From: Bacteroidota bacterium
GTDB lineage: Bacteria; Bacteroidota; Ignavibacteria; UBA10030; SZUA-254
Direction: 5' to 3'
DNA length: 64,000 bases
Assembly (NCBI GenBank): GCA_036522515.1
Contig: DATDFQ010000059.1
Location: 1 to 64,000, forward strand
In this document: positions 1-8,128 of the stretch, piece after piece
How positions within the stretch are numbered: position 1 is the first letter of the stretch
Layout: every line of letters begins with the position of its first letter
Notes under the pieces: model-generated
The model's input: the letters and a program-made list of their open reading frames with translations, nothing else
Told to the model about the DNA's origin: nothing
Databases searched by the model: none
Position numbers and translations under genes: made by a program

Positions 1-1752
1 CTCAGGCCCGGTCAGGCCGATCTGTTTCCCCGCGAGCTCACCCACTTCGGCAAAGTGCCCGGCGGAATCCGCGAGCGACCGCTCGATAAGATCTCCCAGA
101 TCTTTCTTCAGGTCCGCAGGCAACTCCTTGTCGACCGCCCACACGGCGAAGACGAACGGCATTTTTTTCCAATCATACCACTCCTTCGCCAGATCGAACA
201 CGAGCTCGAAGCCTTCGAGCCCGAACTTATTCCTGCGAAGCGCCTCGTCGCCGATCAGAAGAACCGCATCATACCCCGAACAATCGTTGACTCCCCCGTG
301 CATCCGCTCGAAGGTCGCCCGAACCTCATACTTTCTCTCGAGCAGGACCTGAAGAAGCCTGACCGAGGTCGCGGTCTCGTTCGTAATCCCGATTCGTTTC
401 CCTTGTAAATCGCGCCAGCCGTGATTGGAAAAAAGCATCACGCTCTTCACCTGATCGCGTGTGGCGATGCACCAGTTCAGGAGTTGCAGGCGCCCGGCCT
501 GCCCGAAGTAATCCATGAGGGAGAAGGGGCCTGCGATGATTTGCCCTTTCTCCTGAAGGAGGCCCATGCGCCGCGGGTTGACGGGAAGCGTCTTAAAGGC
601 ATGCGGCTCGAAGCGACGGTAGAACGGGACGGAATTCAGGTACGGGATCTTTCCCACGACGTTTTCGGCATACAGATTCAGGGGATTATAATAGACGTCG
701 CGCTCGACCGGAATTTTCCCCGCATCCCGTATGATTTTGATGATCTGGTCCTTGGCGAGCATCATGGGACTCACCGCCCCGGCGTCGTGTGCGATCCGCT
801 CCTGGCCGACCGTACCGTCGATGTCGTCCGCGCCGAAGTTCAGCGCGATCGACGCGACTTCTTCGGTGAGCATGACCCAGTACGCCTTGATGTGCGGGAA
901 ATTATCGAGCATGAGCCGCGAGATCGCGATCGTCTTGAGATCGTCGATGGCGGACGTGAACCGGTGCCGCGGCTTGATGCCGGTATCGCCCGGCTGGAAC
1001 GCGAGCGGGATAAATGTGAGGAATCCGCCCGTCTCATCCTGTGCCTCGCGCAGCTTGATCATGTGGATGATCCGCTCTTCGAGCGTCTCGATGTGGCCGT
1101 AGAGCATCGTGCTGTTCGTCGGAATGCCGAGCCGGTGCGCCGTCTTGTGGACTTCGAACCATGTTTTCGCGCCGATCTTCTGGTTGAAAATCAGTTTTCG
1201 CACCCGCTCCGAGAACACTTCCGCGCCGCCCCCGGGCATCGTCCTCAGACCGGCATCCTTCAGTTGACGCAATACTTCCTCGATCGAAAGCTTGAATTTC
1301 TTGTGGAAGAAATCGATCTCAACGGCTGTAAAAGCCTTTACGTCGAGATTGGGAAATTTTTCATGAATCGACCTCACGATGTCGAGGTAGCGTTCCCACG
1401 GCCAGTCGGCGGGCATCCCGCCGGTGATGTGCACTTCGTGGATGTCGGGGGTCAGCTTCGAGAGGATTTCCTCGGTGGCCATTTCGTACGCTTCGGGGTC
1501 GCCCTTCTTGACCGCGAAGTCGCAGAACTTGCAGGAGAGGATGCAGATGTTCGTGTGCTCGATCTTCTGGTTCAGGACAAAATAGACGGCGTCGCCGCTC
1601 TTCTGCTGCTGGACGAAGTGGGCCATCTTTCCGAGCGAGATGAGGTCGTTCGTGCGGTACATCGTGAGGCCGTCTTCGAGGGAGAGCCGCTCGCCCCGGC
1701 GGACACGCTCCCAGATGGGGAGAAGCTGTTTGTCCTGGAATGCAATCGTCAT
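1..1752 (-). CDS. Aminofutalosine synthase (MqnE) fused to chorismate dehydratase (MqnA), 3' end beyond window
   Basis: One uninterrupted frame of at least 584 codons from ATG 1752 to the window edge. Residues 1-364 are a radical SAM aminofutalosine synthase: the iron-sulfur motif CILSCKFC gives C70, C74 and C77, followed by EVHITGG, the MPGGGAE motif, FEVHKTAHRLG and NSTMLYGHIE. This domain ends at the family's usual PVERD tail. From about residue 365, with no stop and no Met, the frame continues as MqnA: VVGKIPYLNSVPFY, then AGPFSLMDYF, ITNETATSVRLL and MPFVFAVW. MqnA converts chorismate to 3-[(1-carboxyvinyl)oxy]benzoate and MqnE joins that product to the adenosyl moiety of SAM, so the fusion joins steps 1 and 2 of the futalosine menaquinone pathway. 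It is the last visible gene of the mqnP-ubiX-ubiD operon. A GTG at 657 could restart translation, but MqnE has no stop before it. Confidence 0.9.
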   Translation of the reverse strand, partial: MTIAFQDKQLLPIWERVRRGERLSLEDGLTMYRTNDLISLGKMAHFVQQQKSGDAVYFVLNQKIEHTNICILSCKFCDFAVKKGDPEAYEMATEEILSKLTPDIHEVHITGGMPADWPWERYLDIVRSIHEKFPNLDVKAFTAVEIDFFHKKFKLSIEEVLRQLKDAGLRTMPGGGAEVFSERVRKLIFNQKIGAKTWFEVHKTAHRLGIPTNSTMLYGHIETLEERIIHMIKLREAQDETGGFLTFIPLAFQPGDTGIKPRHRFTSAIDDLKTIAISRLMLDNFPHIKAYWVMLTEEVASIALNFGADDIDGTVGQERIAHDAGAVSPMMLAKDQIIKIIRDAGKIPVERDVYYNPLNLYAENVVGKIPYLNSVPFYRRFEPHAFKTLPVNPRRMGLLQEKGQIIAGPFSLMDYFGQAGRLQLLNWCIATRDQVKSVMLFSNHGWRDLQGKRIGITNETATSVRLLQVLLERKYEVRATFERMHGGVNDCSGYDAVLLIGDEALRRNKFGLEGFELVFDLAKEWYDWKKMPFVFAVWAVDKELPADLKKDLGDLIERSLADSAGHFAEVGELAGKQIGLTGPE

Positions 1753-1794
1753 AAGTTATTCAGTTCTTGTCCCAGCGTTGTGCCGCGGGGTAAT

Positions 1795-1823
1795 GAGATC
1801 CTTCGCTTCGCTCAGGATGACAA
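1795..1823. repeat. Intergenic repeat family 1, single arm
   Basis: One arm of the window's commonest palindromic repeat (core ATCCTTCGCTTCGCTCAGGA), here between ubiD and the mqnE/mqnA gene. Other copies lie at 9413, 22082, 30272, 40640, 62055 and 62225. It does not encode protein. Confidence 0.8.
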
Positions 1824-1824
1824 C

Positions 1825-3642
1825 TTACTTCCAAATCTTTCCCCACTTTTCGTCGACCCGCCTGACAATCTCGTCCTTCATCACGAGCGGTTCGGGGTAT
1901 CCGGGTTTCCAGGTGGCATCGATTCCCATGACTCCTTTATGGATGGGACAGATGCCCTCGAGCCTGCTTTCGGTGAAAATGACGTCGCGTTCGCAGTCAA
2001 ACCTGGTAAATATCCCCCAAATATAACTCTCTCTGTCGTGAATATCCACATCGGGGCTGACGGCCGCGATCATTTTGAGCGATGCGAGCTCAGGCATGCC
2101 GACGAGTTTTCGAAGGACCTGCATCCCCGCTGTGGGACCGGGTTCCGGAGTCCCAACTCCCGGCAGATTGGAGAGAGCCGATTCGACTTTCACTATCAAG
2201 AGCGTCTCATCGATGATATCGCAGTCGAGAATGCGGCGATCCAGGGCTGCGAGTTCCGCGCGCGTCGGCGTCACCCTCTTCTCCTCAGCCCCCGATCTTC
2301 GCGAAGACTTCTTCGTCGCGTCGAGTATCATCTTGCTCCCCAGATTCATTTTGTAGCTCGTAAAATCGAGCGTATCGAGCGGGACATTTGGGATCATGAT
2401 GAAATCAAAATGCGGATCGAAATTTTCCCGCATCTCCCGCACCACCGCGTGCCAGTCGCGCACGTCGACGCCCGGCGAGACGGTGACAAGGCACTTCGTC
2501 AGCGAGAGCTGATCGGTGCCCATGAGTCCGAGCGCAGCTTTCATCGCTTCTTTGTGATACCGCTCGTCGATGGAGACAACAAGCAGGTTGTGAAAACCTG
2601 CTTCATAGTACGCCCAGAGGTCCTGCACTTCTTTATGGATCAGCTTGACCAGCCGTCCGAGAAGCTGCTGCGTCGCATCTCCCAAAAACTTGTCTTCCAT
2701 CGGGGGCTTGCCGACGACGATCGCGGGATAAATCGGATTCCGCCGGCGCGTGATTGCCCGGAGATGGAAGACCGGGAATTCTGCCGCGCCGGAGTAGTGG
2801 CCGAAATGATCGCCGAAGGGACCCTCCATGCGCCGCTCTCCGGCGGGAACCACTCCCTCCAGTATAAACTCGGCGGAGGCAGGAACTGAAATCGAAACCG
2901 ATTTGCCGGGTCTGAATTCAACGCGCCGGTTCTGCAAAAAACCGGCGAACATCGCCTCGTCCAATCCTTCCGGAAGCGGCGCCACCGTCGCGATGAGCAA
3001 TGCGGGATCTGTCCCGAGGGCGACCGCGAGCTCGAGGTCTCTTCCCATCTTCCCGGCCCGGGCGTAATGGAACCCGCCCCCTTTATGAATTTGCCAGTGC
3101 ATTCCGGTTGAAGCCTTGTCATAGACCTGAAGCCGGTAGATTCCCATATTCCGTTTGCCGTCGCGGGGGTCGGAGGTGATGACCTGACCGTACGTGATAA
3201 AGCGGCCGCCGTCGTTCGGCCAGCAGACTTGAACCGGCAGCCGGCCGAGATCGGGGGCTTCCACCATCTGTTGGGAGACTCCGGACGAGACGTTTTTTGG
3301 CCTCGCGTTGAAAAAACGCCGAAGGATCGGTTTGTTGCCGAGAAGCCCGTCGAGCGTCGGCGGAAACGCGCTTTCGAGAAATCCGATCAGCTCTTCGCCG
3401 ATCTCGTCCGGATTCCTTCCGAGCGCGAGTTCGATGCGGCGGGCGCTTGCGAAGTGATTGACGATGAGAGGAAATTCCGAGCCCTTCGGGTGCTCGACCA
3501 ACAGGGCCGGTTTGCCCTCCCGTAGGGCGCGTGTCGAAACTTCGGTCAGCTCGAGGGCGGGGTCGATCTCAACCTGGGTCCGGTGGAGTTCGCCGGCGGC
3601 GGTCAACGCCGCCAGGTAACCGCGAAAGTCAGGAGAGGGCAT
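1825..3642 (-). CDS. ubiD: UbiD-family prenyl-FMN decarboxylase, menaquinone type (MqnL-like)
   Basis: This is a 605-residue UbiD-family decarboxylase. Such enzymes use prenylated FMN, made by UbiX, to decarboxylate aromatic acids. Visible family motifs are NMGIYRLQVYD, MHWQIHKGGG, the EGPFGDHFGHYSG active-site segment and PIYPAIVVGKPPMED. Its place between the ubiX/mqnP genes and mqnE/mqnA points to decarboxylation of the prenylated 1,4-dihydroxy-6-naphthoate intermediate (the step called MqnL), not ubiquinone synthesis. It is longer than the roughly 490 residues of proteobacterial UbiD, as is common for menaquinone-type members. ATG 3642 lies 29 bases after the ubiX stop. Confidence 0.9.
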   Translation of the reverse strand: MPSPDFRGYLAALTAAGELHRTQVEIDPALELTEVSTRALREGKPALLVEHPKGSEFPLIVNHFASARRIELALGRNPDEIGEELIGFLESAFPPTLDGLLGNKPILRRFFNARPKNVSSGVSQQMVEAPDLGRLPVQVCWPNDGGRFITYGQVITSDPRDGKRNMGIYRLQVYDKASTGMHWQIHKGGGFHYARAGKMGRDLELAVALGTDPALLIATVAPLPEGLDEAMFAGFLQNRRVEFRPGKSVSISVPASAEFILEGVVPAGERRMEGPFGDHFGHYSGAAEFPVFHLRAITRRRNPIYPAIVVGKPPMEDKFLGDATQQLLGRLVKLIHKEVQDLWAYYEAGFHNLLVVSIDERYHKEAMKAALGLMGTDQLSLTKCLVTVSPGVDVRDWHAVVREMRENFDPHFDFIMIPNVPLDTLDFTSYKMNLGSKMILDATKKSSRRSGAEEKRVTPTRAELAALDRRILDCDIIDETLLIVKVESALSNLPGVGTPEPGPTAGMQVLRKLVGMPELASLKMIAAVSPDVDIHDRESYIWGIFTRFDCERDVIFTESRLEGICPIHKGVMGIDATWKPGYPEPLVMKDEIVRRVDEKWGKIWK

Positions 3643-3671
3643 TCATGATTCCGGCGAGAGCCTCTGCCGCA

Positions 3672-4223
3672 TCACTCCAGTTCCTTGGCGCGCCATCCCC
3701 GGGATTCCCGGATTCCGGCCGCGCCGAGGAGTTTGTCGGTGAACGCGCCGACATATTCCTCCACCGTCTTGGGGACAAAGTAGAGCGGGGGAGCGATCGG
3801 CATGATCACCGCCCCGTCGCGCGAGAGCCGCGTGCACTGTTCGAGAGCGATCGTCGAGAGGGGAGTCTCGCGGATGCAGAGAATCAGCTTGAAGCGTTCC
3901 TTCAGCGCCACCTGCGCGGTGCGTGTGATCAGCGTGTCGCCGATTCCCGAGGCGATCTTGCCGAGCGTGGAGGTCGAGCAGGGGATAATGACGAACACGT
4001 CGAACCGGTTCGAGCCGGACGCGAGGGGAGCGGCGAGGTCGTCGTTCGCGAACTGCCGTTTGACGTACGGCTGCAGCTCCTTCTCGGAGATGTTCAGCTC
4101 GTCTTTCAGGAGCGCTTTCCCCCATTTGCTCACGACCAGAAATTTGTCGGGGGGGCACTTTTTCAGAAAGTCGAGCGCATAGACTGCTCCCGACGAACCT
4201 GTTATCCCGACGACGATTTTCAC
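3672..4223 (-). CDS. ubiX: Flavin prenyltransferase UbiX (MqnM-like)
   Basis: A 183-residue flavin prenyltransferase that adds dimethylallyl phosphate to FMN, giving the prenyl-FMN cofactor used by the UbiD protein next door. The N-terminal KIVVGITGSSGAVYA is the FMN-binding glycine motif. The IIPCSTSTLGKIASGIGD segment and RETPLS motif are family hallmarks. The start is GTG 4223: its GTGA overlaps the TGA of mqnP, and the family's KIVVGITG begins right after it. A longer upstream frame would add 50 residues of Arg-rich sequence that is antisense-like and not part of the family. Confidence 0.92.
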   Translation of the reverse strand: MKIVVGITGSSGAVYALDFLKKCPPDKFLVVSKWGKALLKDELNISEKELQPYVKRQFANDDLAAPLASGSNRFDVFVIIPCSTSTLGKIASGIGDTLITRTAQVALKERFKLILCIRETPLSTIALEQCTRLSRDGAVIMPIAPPLYFVPKTVEEYVGAFTDKLLGAAGIRESRGWRAKELE

Positions 4224-5074
4224 CGGGCGACGGCTCCGGTGACGATCATCGCGAAGACGAGAAATCCGAGGCCGGCGTTGATTTTGAAAAAGGCGAGTTC
4301 GACGTTCGAAGACTTGCGCTGTTCGATCCAGAGGAGGATCCCGGTAAGAAGAAGAAAGGGGACCGCATACCACGTGCGGATCGTGGTGAAGAAAAGGAGC
4401 GCCAGGCAGGTGAACGCCACCACGTGGAGCACCGACGACCAGAGGAGCGCCTTCCTTTTTCCGAACCGGGAAACGAAGGAATAGAGGTTTTCGCGGCGGT
4501 CAAATTCCTCATCGAGAGTTGCGTAGATGATATCGAAGCCGGCGCCCCAGAAGACCGTGAACAGGCACAAGAGGATCGCGGGGGGGAGATTCTCGAACGA
4601 GGGGGAGGCGGCGAACCAGCCCCCGAGAGGCGCCATCGCCATGCCGAGGCCAACGCCGAAGTGGGAGAAAGCCGTAAATCGCTTCATGTAAGGATAAATC
4701 GCAAAAATAAGGAGCGGTATCGGCGAAAGAGCGAGGCAGAACGTCGATATCAACGCCGCCGAGGTCAGATAGACGGCGATGCCGAGGGCCAGCACGATAA
4801 TCGCCTCGCCAAGCTTCATTCTCCCGCTCGGTAATTCGCGCACTACCGTCCGCGGGTTTCGGCCGTCGATGCGCCGGTCGATGATTCGGTTGAGAGCGAA
4901 CGCCGCTGTCCGGGCCCCGATCGCGCTTGTAAGGACAAGGAGAAGGATTCTCAGGGAGGGGAATCCGTGAATTCCGAGCGCCAGACCGCTATAAATCAGA
5001 GGAAGCGTAAAAAGGGTGTGCTCGATCTTTACGAAACTAAGGAACCTGTTGGTCTGGAAGATGGTTTGCTTCAC
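4220..5074 (-). CDS. mqnP: UbiA-family prenyltransferase, menaquinone (MqnP)
   Basis: A 284-residue polytopic membrane prenyltransferase. The first Asp-rich motif is NRIIDRRIDGRNPRT (N62, D66, D70) and the second is DIIYATLDEEFDRREN (D181, D188, D192); in this family they bind Mg-prenyl diphosphate. Eight or nine hydrophobic segments are visible. With UbiX, UbiD and the mqnE/mqnA gene in the same operon it is best read as the enzyme that prenylates the naphthoate headgroup of the futalosine route. It is first in the operon, with a promoter at 5117-5145, and its stop overlaps the ubiX start. Confidence 0.9.
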   Translation of the reverse strand: MKQTIFQTNRFLSFVKIEHTLFTLPLIYSGLALGIHGFPSLRILLLVLTSAIGARTAAFALNRIIDRRIDGRNPRTVVRELPSGRMKLGEAIIVLALGIAVYLTSAALISTFCLALSPIPLLIFAIYPYMKRFTAFSHFGVGLGMAMAPLGGWFAASPSFENLPPAILLCLFTVFWGAGFDIIYATLDEEFDRRENLYSFVSRFGKRKALLWSSVLHVVAFTCLALLFFTTIRTWYAVPFLLLTGILLWIEQRKSSNVELAFFKINAGLGFLVFAMIVTGAVAR

Positions 5075-5116
5075 GGTGAAGGATTCGTGATCTCGTGAGA
5101 GGCGAAAAGTCGGGAA

Positions 5117-5145
5117 AATATAGGCAAAAATTGAGTTTGATGCAA
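5117..5145 (-). promoter_or_regulatory. Predicted promoter of the menaquinone operon
   Basis: On the minus strand: TTGCAT, 17 bases, TATATT. The predicted transcription start is near 5110, about 35 bases before mqnP. It is back to back with the promoter at 5162-5190. Confidence 0.6.
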
Positions 5146-5161
5146 GAAAGCGCCGGAATTC

Positions 5162-5190
5162 TTGAATGTTTCGATAATTTTGACTATACT
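5162..5190 (+). promoter_or_regulatory. Predicted promoter of the parvulin/SurA operon
   Basis: TTGAAT, 17 bases, TATACT, followed by a short leader and a GAAAGGA ribosome-binding site ahead of ATG 5251. This is one of the best matches in the window. Confidence 0.65.
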
Positions 5191-5250
5191 ATTTGTTCGA
5201 TTGCCCCCAAATCCAACCCTTGTAAAATCGCAACCGAAAGGATTTTTTCA

Positions 5251-7269
5251 ATGAAGTTACGATCCGGGACGCTGGCGGCCTTTCTCCTCTCGCTGGGTAT
5301 GTTCCATGGCTGCGCTCCCAAGTATGACGACCAGATTGTCCTCGAAGTAGGCCAGCACAAGGTCACGATGAGGGATTATGAGACGTTTTACCTCCGGAAC
5401 AGCACGACTCTCGATGTCGCCCGGAAAAGCACTCCCGCCGACCGGGAACACTTTCTCGACCTCCTCACAAATTACAAGCTGAAACTCCAGGACGCGTACG
5501 ACCGGCACCTGATCGACGACCCCGAGATCACGAAAGAGCTCCACGAATACCGCGCCACGCTCGCTTCCACCTTCCTGATCGAGAAGGAAATCAGCGGGCC
5601 GGGGATCCGGCGGCTCTACGAACGGCGGCAGAAACAGGTGCACGTTCAGCACATTCTTCTCCCGATGAAGCCCGATGCAAGCCCCCAGGATACGCTCAAA
5701 CTCTATACCAAGGCAACGGATATTATCCGGCGCGCAAAAGCGGGGGAGAACTTTGATTCTCTCGCGATAAAATTCTCGGAGGGACCGGGTGCGAGCACGA
5801 ACCGCGGGGATATTTACTTTATTTCTGGCGGCAAGGTGCCCGCACCTCTTGAAGATGCGATCTACTCCATCCCGCCGGGTCAAATCGGCCCGAACCCCGT
5901 TCGCTCTCCGTTCGGCTATCATGTCGTGCGTGTCATTGAAACAGAACCGACACGGTCCATAAAAGTCCGCCACATCATGGCGCGCTTTCAGAATCAGACT
6001 CCCGATTCCGCCGAGGTGGCGGGCGCTCTCACACGTATCAAGGGGATCCAGGATAGTCTGAAGAAAGGGTTGGATTTCGCGGGCCTGGCGACGAAGCTCT
6101 CCGAAGACGGGGGGAGCTCGGGCCAGGGGGGCGACCTGGGTTGGTTCGAGCGGGCCCGGTGGGTGCTGCCGTTCGATCAGGCCGCCTTCAAACTCAAGGT
6201 GGGCGAGGTCTCCGGAATTGTCAGGACTCCGTTCGGATTTCATATCCTGAGATGTGACAGCTCGAAATCGCTCGGATCGTACGCCTCCATGGAAAGCGAG
6301 CTCAAGAAGACCTACCAGCAGACCCGGTACAACGACGATTACACGGCCTTTGTCGATTCACTGAAGAGACAATTCGGGTATTCATTCCATGAGGAGGCGC
6401 TGAAGGACCTCCTTTCCCATGTCGATTCCACGAAAACGACCGAAGACAGCGCCTGGGACGAGAAGCTCACTCCGGAGATCCGGAAATCCGCACTGATGAC
6501 GATCGCCGGGCGGCCGGTGACCCTGGATACGGTGATCACGATCCTCCGGAACAAACCGGAGTTCCGGAGCGCTTCGCTCCGCGAGGGTGAATTGAAGCCT
6601 CACATCGATCGAATCGCCGACGCATTCCTTTTTGAAGAAAAATCGGCGGGGCTGGAATCACGCTATCCCGATTTCGCGGCTCTGATGAAGGAATACACCG
6701 ACGGCATCATTCTCTATAAGCTGGAACAGATGGAGGTCTGGAACAAGACGACCGTGACCGATTCCTCTCTCCGGAAATACTATGCCGAGAACAAGGATAA
6801 GTTCATGTTCCCCCCTCGGCTCAGGATCGGCGAAATCTATCTCGAAGCCGATACCTCGGCCCTCATGATTTACGATTCCCTCAAACACGGTGCGGACTTT
6901 ACCGCCCTGGCGACTCAATGGAATGAGGACGCCGACCTGAAGGCCAAAGCGGGCGAGAAGGGCTTCCTGATCCCCGACACCGGAGAAGTTGCGGCACAGG
7001 CCTCCGCGCTCGCCATCGGAGAGATCTCCGAGCCGTTCGAGCTCGAGAACGGCGGCTATGCCATCGTAAAGCTCCTCGGGAAGGAGCCGGCACGCCAGAA
7101 ATCGTATGAGGAAGCCGGTGCGGAAGTTTCAAACTCCTATCAGGAACACCAGTCGAAGCTTCTTGAGCAACAATGGGTCGACCGGGTGCGGCAAAAGTTC
7201 CCGGTGAAGCAGAACAAAGAACTGCTCAAGAACGCGTTCACCTCCCCGCAGGCGTCCGGACCTCCGTGA
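5251..7269 (+). CDS. Three-parvulin-domain peptidyl-prolyl isomerase lipoprotein
   Basis: 672 residues. The start is ATG 5251, which opens a lipoprotein signal ending LGMFHGC with lipidated C21; the frame extends further upstream but that part is promoter. A SurA-type helical segment is followed by parvulin (PpiC) domains at about residues 130-232 (VHVQHILLP...GYHVVRVIE) and 238-335 (IKVRHIMARF...GFHILRCD), and a third, more divergent one at 524-615. Periplasmic folding helpers of this type escort outer-membrane and secreted proteins. It is first of three such genes in a row, with only one base before the next ATG. Substrates are unknown. Confidence 0.88.
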   Translation: MKLRSGTLAAFLLSLGMFHGCAPKYDDQIVLEVGQHKVTMRDYETFYLRNSTTLDVARKSTPADREHFLDLLTNYKLKLQDAYDRHLIDDPEITKELHEYRATLASTFLIEKEISGPGIRRLYERRQKQVHVQHILLPMKPDASPQDTLKLYTKATDIIRRAKAGENFDSLAIKFSEGPGASTNRGDIYFISGGKVPAPLEDAIYSIPPGQIGPNPVRSPFGYHVVRVIETEPTRSIKVRHIMARFQNQTPDSAEVAGALTRIKGIQDSLKKGLDFAGLATKLSEDGGSSGQGGDLGWFERARWVLPFDQAAFKLKVGEVSGIVRTPFGFHILRCDSSKSLGSYASMESELKKTYQQTRYNDDYTAFVDSLKRQFGYSFHEEALKDLLSHVDSTKTTEDSAWDEKLTPEIRKSALMTIAGRPVTLDTVITILRNKPEFRSASLREGELKPHIDRIADAFLFEEKSAGLESRYPDFAALMKEYTDGIILYKLEQMEVWNKTTVTDSSLRKYYAENKDKFMFPPRLRIGEIYLEADTSALMIYDSLKHGADFTALATQWNEDADLKAKAGEKGFLIPDTGEVAAQASALAIGEISEPFELENGGYAIVKLLGKEPARQKSYEEAGAEVSNSYQEHQSKLLEQQWVDRVRQKFPVKQNKELLKNAFTSPQASGPP

Positions 7270-7270
7270 G

Positions 7271-8128
7271 ATGCGATCTCTCCATCCCGGTTTTTTTCTC
7301 CTCCCGATCCTACTCTTCGGCTGCCGTCAGCAGCCTTCCGGCCGGGTTATCGCACGGGTCGGTTCGGCCGAGCTGACGCTGGACGAGGCGAAAGCCCATA
7401 TCGACACCACCCGGGCCGCGCTCGACTACGCTCTGAACGACTACGCCTCGTATTGGGTCAACACGGAGCTTTTGTACCAGGAAGCGAAGCGCCAGGGAGT
7501 CGAGAACTCCCCGGAGTTTATCCGCCAGCTTGAGGAAGTGCGCCGCCAGCTCGCGAACCAGACATACCTCGAGCACTTCGTCTATTCGGATACCGCCGGG
7601 CTCACGCCGGAAGCGATGCAGCAGTACTTCAAGGAACACGCCCGGGAATTCCAGATCCGCGAAAACACTCTCCAGCTCAATCTCCTCGCGCTGAACAGCC
7701 GCGATCTTGCAAATTCGTTCTCCGCATCGGTGACAAAGGGCTCGGCCTGGCCGGCCGCCGTTGAACATCTCCTGCACGATTCGTCGGCCGCATCGAGCGT
7801 GCTTGCCTCGACGCACGCGCAATACTACACGATGCAAACGCTCTTCCCGCCCGAGCTCTGGAAGGTCGCATCCGCGCTCTCGGTCAACGAGGTTTCCTTC
7901 CCCGTCAAAACCGCGGGCGGATACTTCGTTCTCCAGTGCCTCGCGCGGTACGATCAGGGATCACCCGCCGCGTTTGAACTCGCCCGGCCCGAAGTCCGGC
8001 AGAGGCTTCTCATGGAGTCGAGACGGCGCCGCTATGACGAACTCCTCGGAACCCTTCGGTCGAAGGCCGATGTTGAACTGATGTTGGGAACTCATCGAAC
8101 AACCGACTCCACGCATGCTCACGAATAA
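7271..8128 (+). CDS. SurA-like lipoprotein with degenerate parvulin region
   Basis: 285 residues. It opens with a lipoprotein signal (PILLFGC, Cys at residue 18), then a SurA_N-like helical part with VIARVGSAELTLDEA. The C-terminal half has the late parvulin landmarks (SVNEVSFPVKTAGGYFVLQCL) but not the usual first strand with its His (xxHIL), so isomerase activity is doubtful and a chaperone role is more likely. It starts one base after the preceding gene and overlaps the next by 14 bases, so translation is probably coupled. Confidence 0.75.
   Translation: MRSLHPGFFLLPILLFGCRQQPSGRVIARVGSAELTLDEAKAHIDTTRAALDYALNDYASYWVNTELLYQEAKRQGVENSPEFIRQLEEVRRQLANQTYLEHFVYSDTAGLTPEAMQQYFKEHAREFQIRENTLQLNLLALNSRDLANSFSASVTKGSAWPAAVEHLLHDSSAASSVLASTHAQYYTMQTLFPPELWKVASALSVNEVSFPVKTAGGYFVLQCLARYDQGSPAAFELARPEVRQRLLMESRRRRYDELLGTLRSKADVELMLGTHRTTDSTHAHE

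Noticed and set aside
421-2889. An 822-codon open frame on the plus strand opposite mqnE/mqnA and ubiD
   Set aside because: It is antisense to two well-recognised genes, spans their junction, shows no domain and carries repeat-derived sequence. Long antisense frames are common in high-GC DNA.
4224-4373. N-terminal extension of ubiX to 4373
   Set aside because: The added 50 residues are Arg-rich, overlap mqnP coding sequence and precede the canonical UbiX start at GTG 4223.
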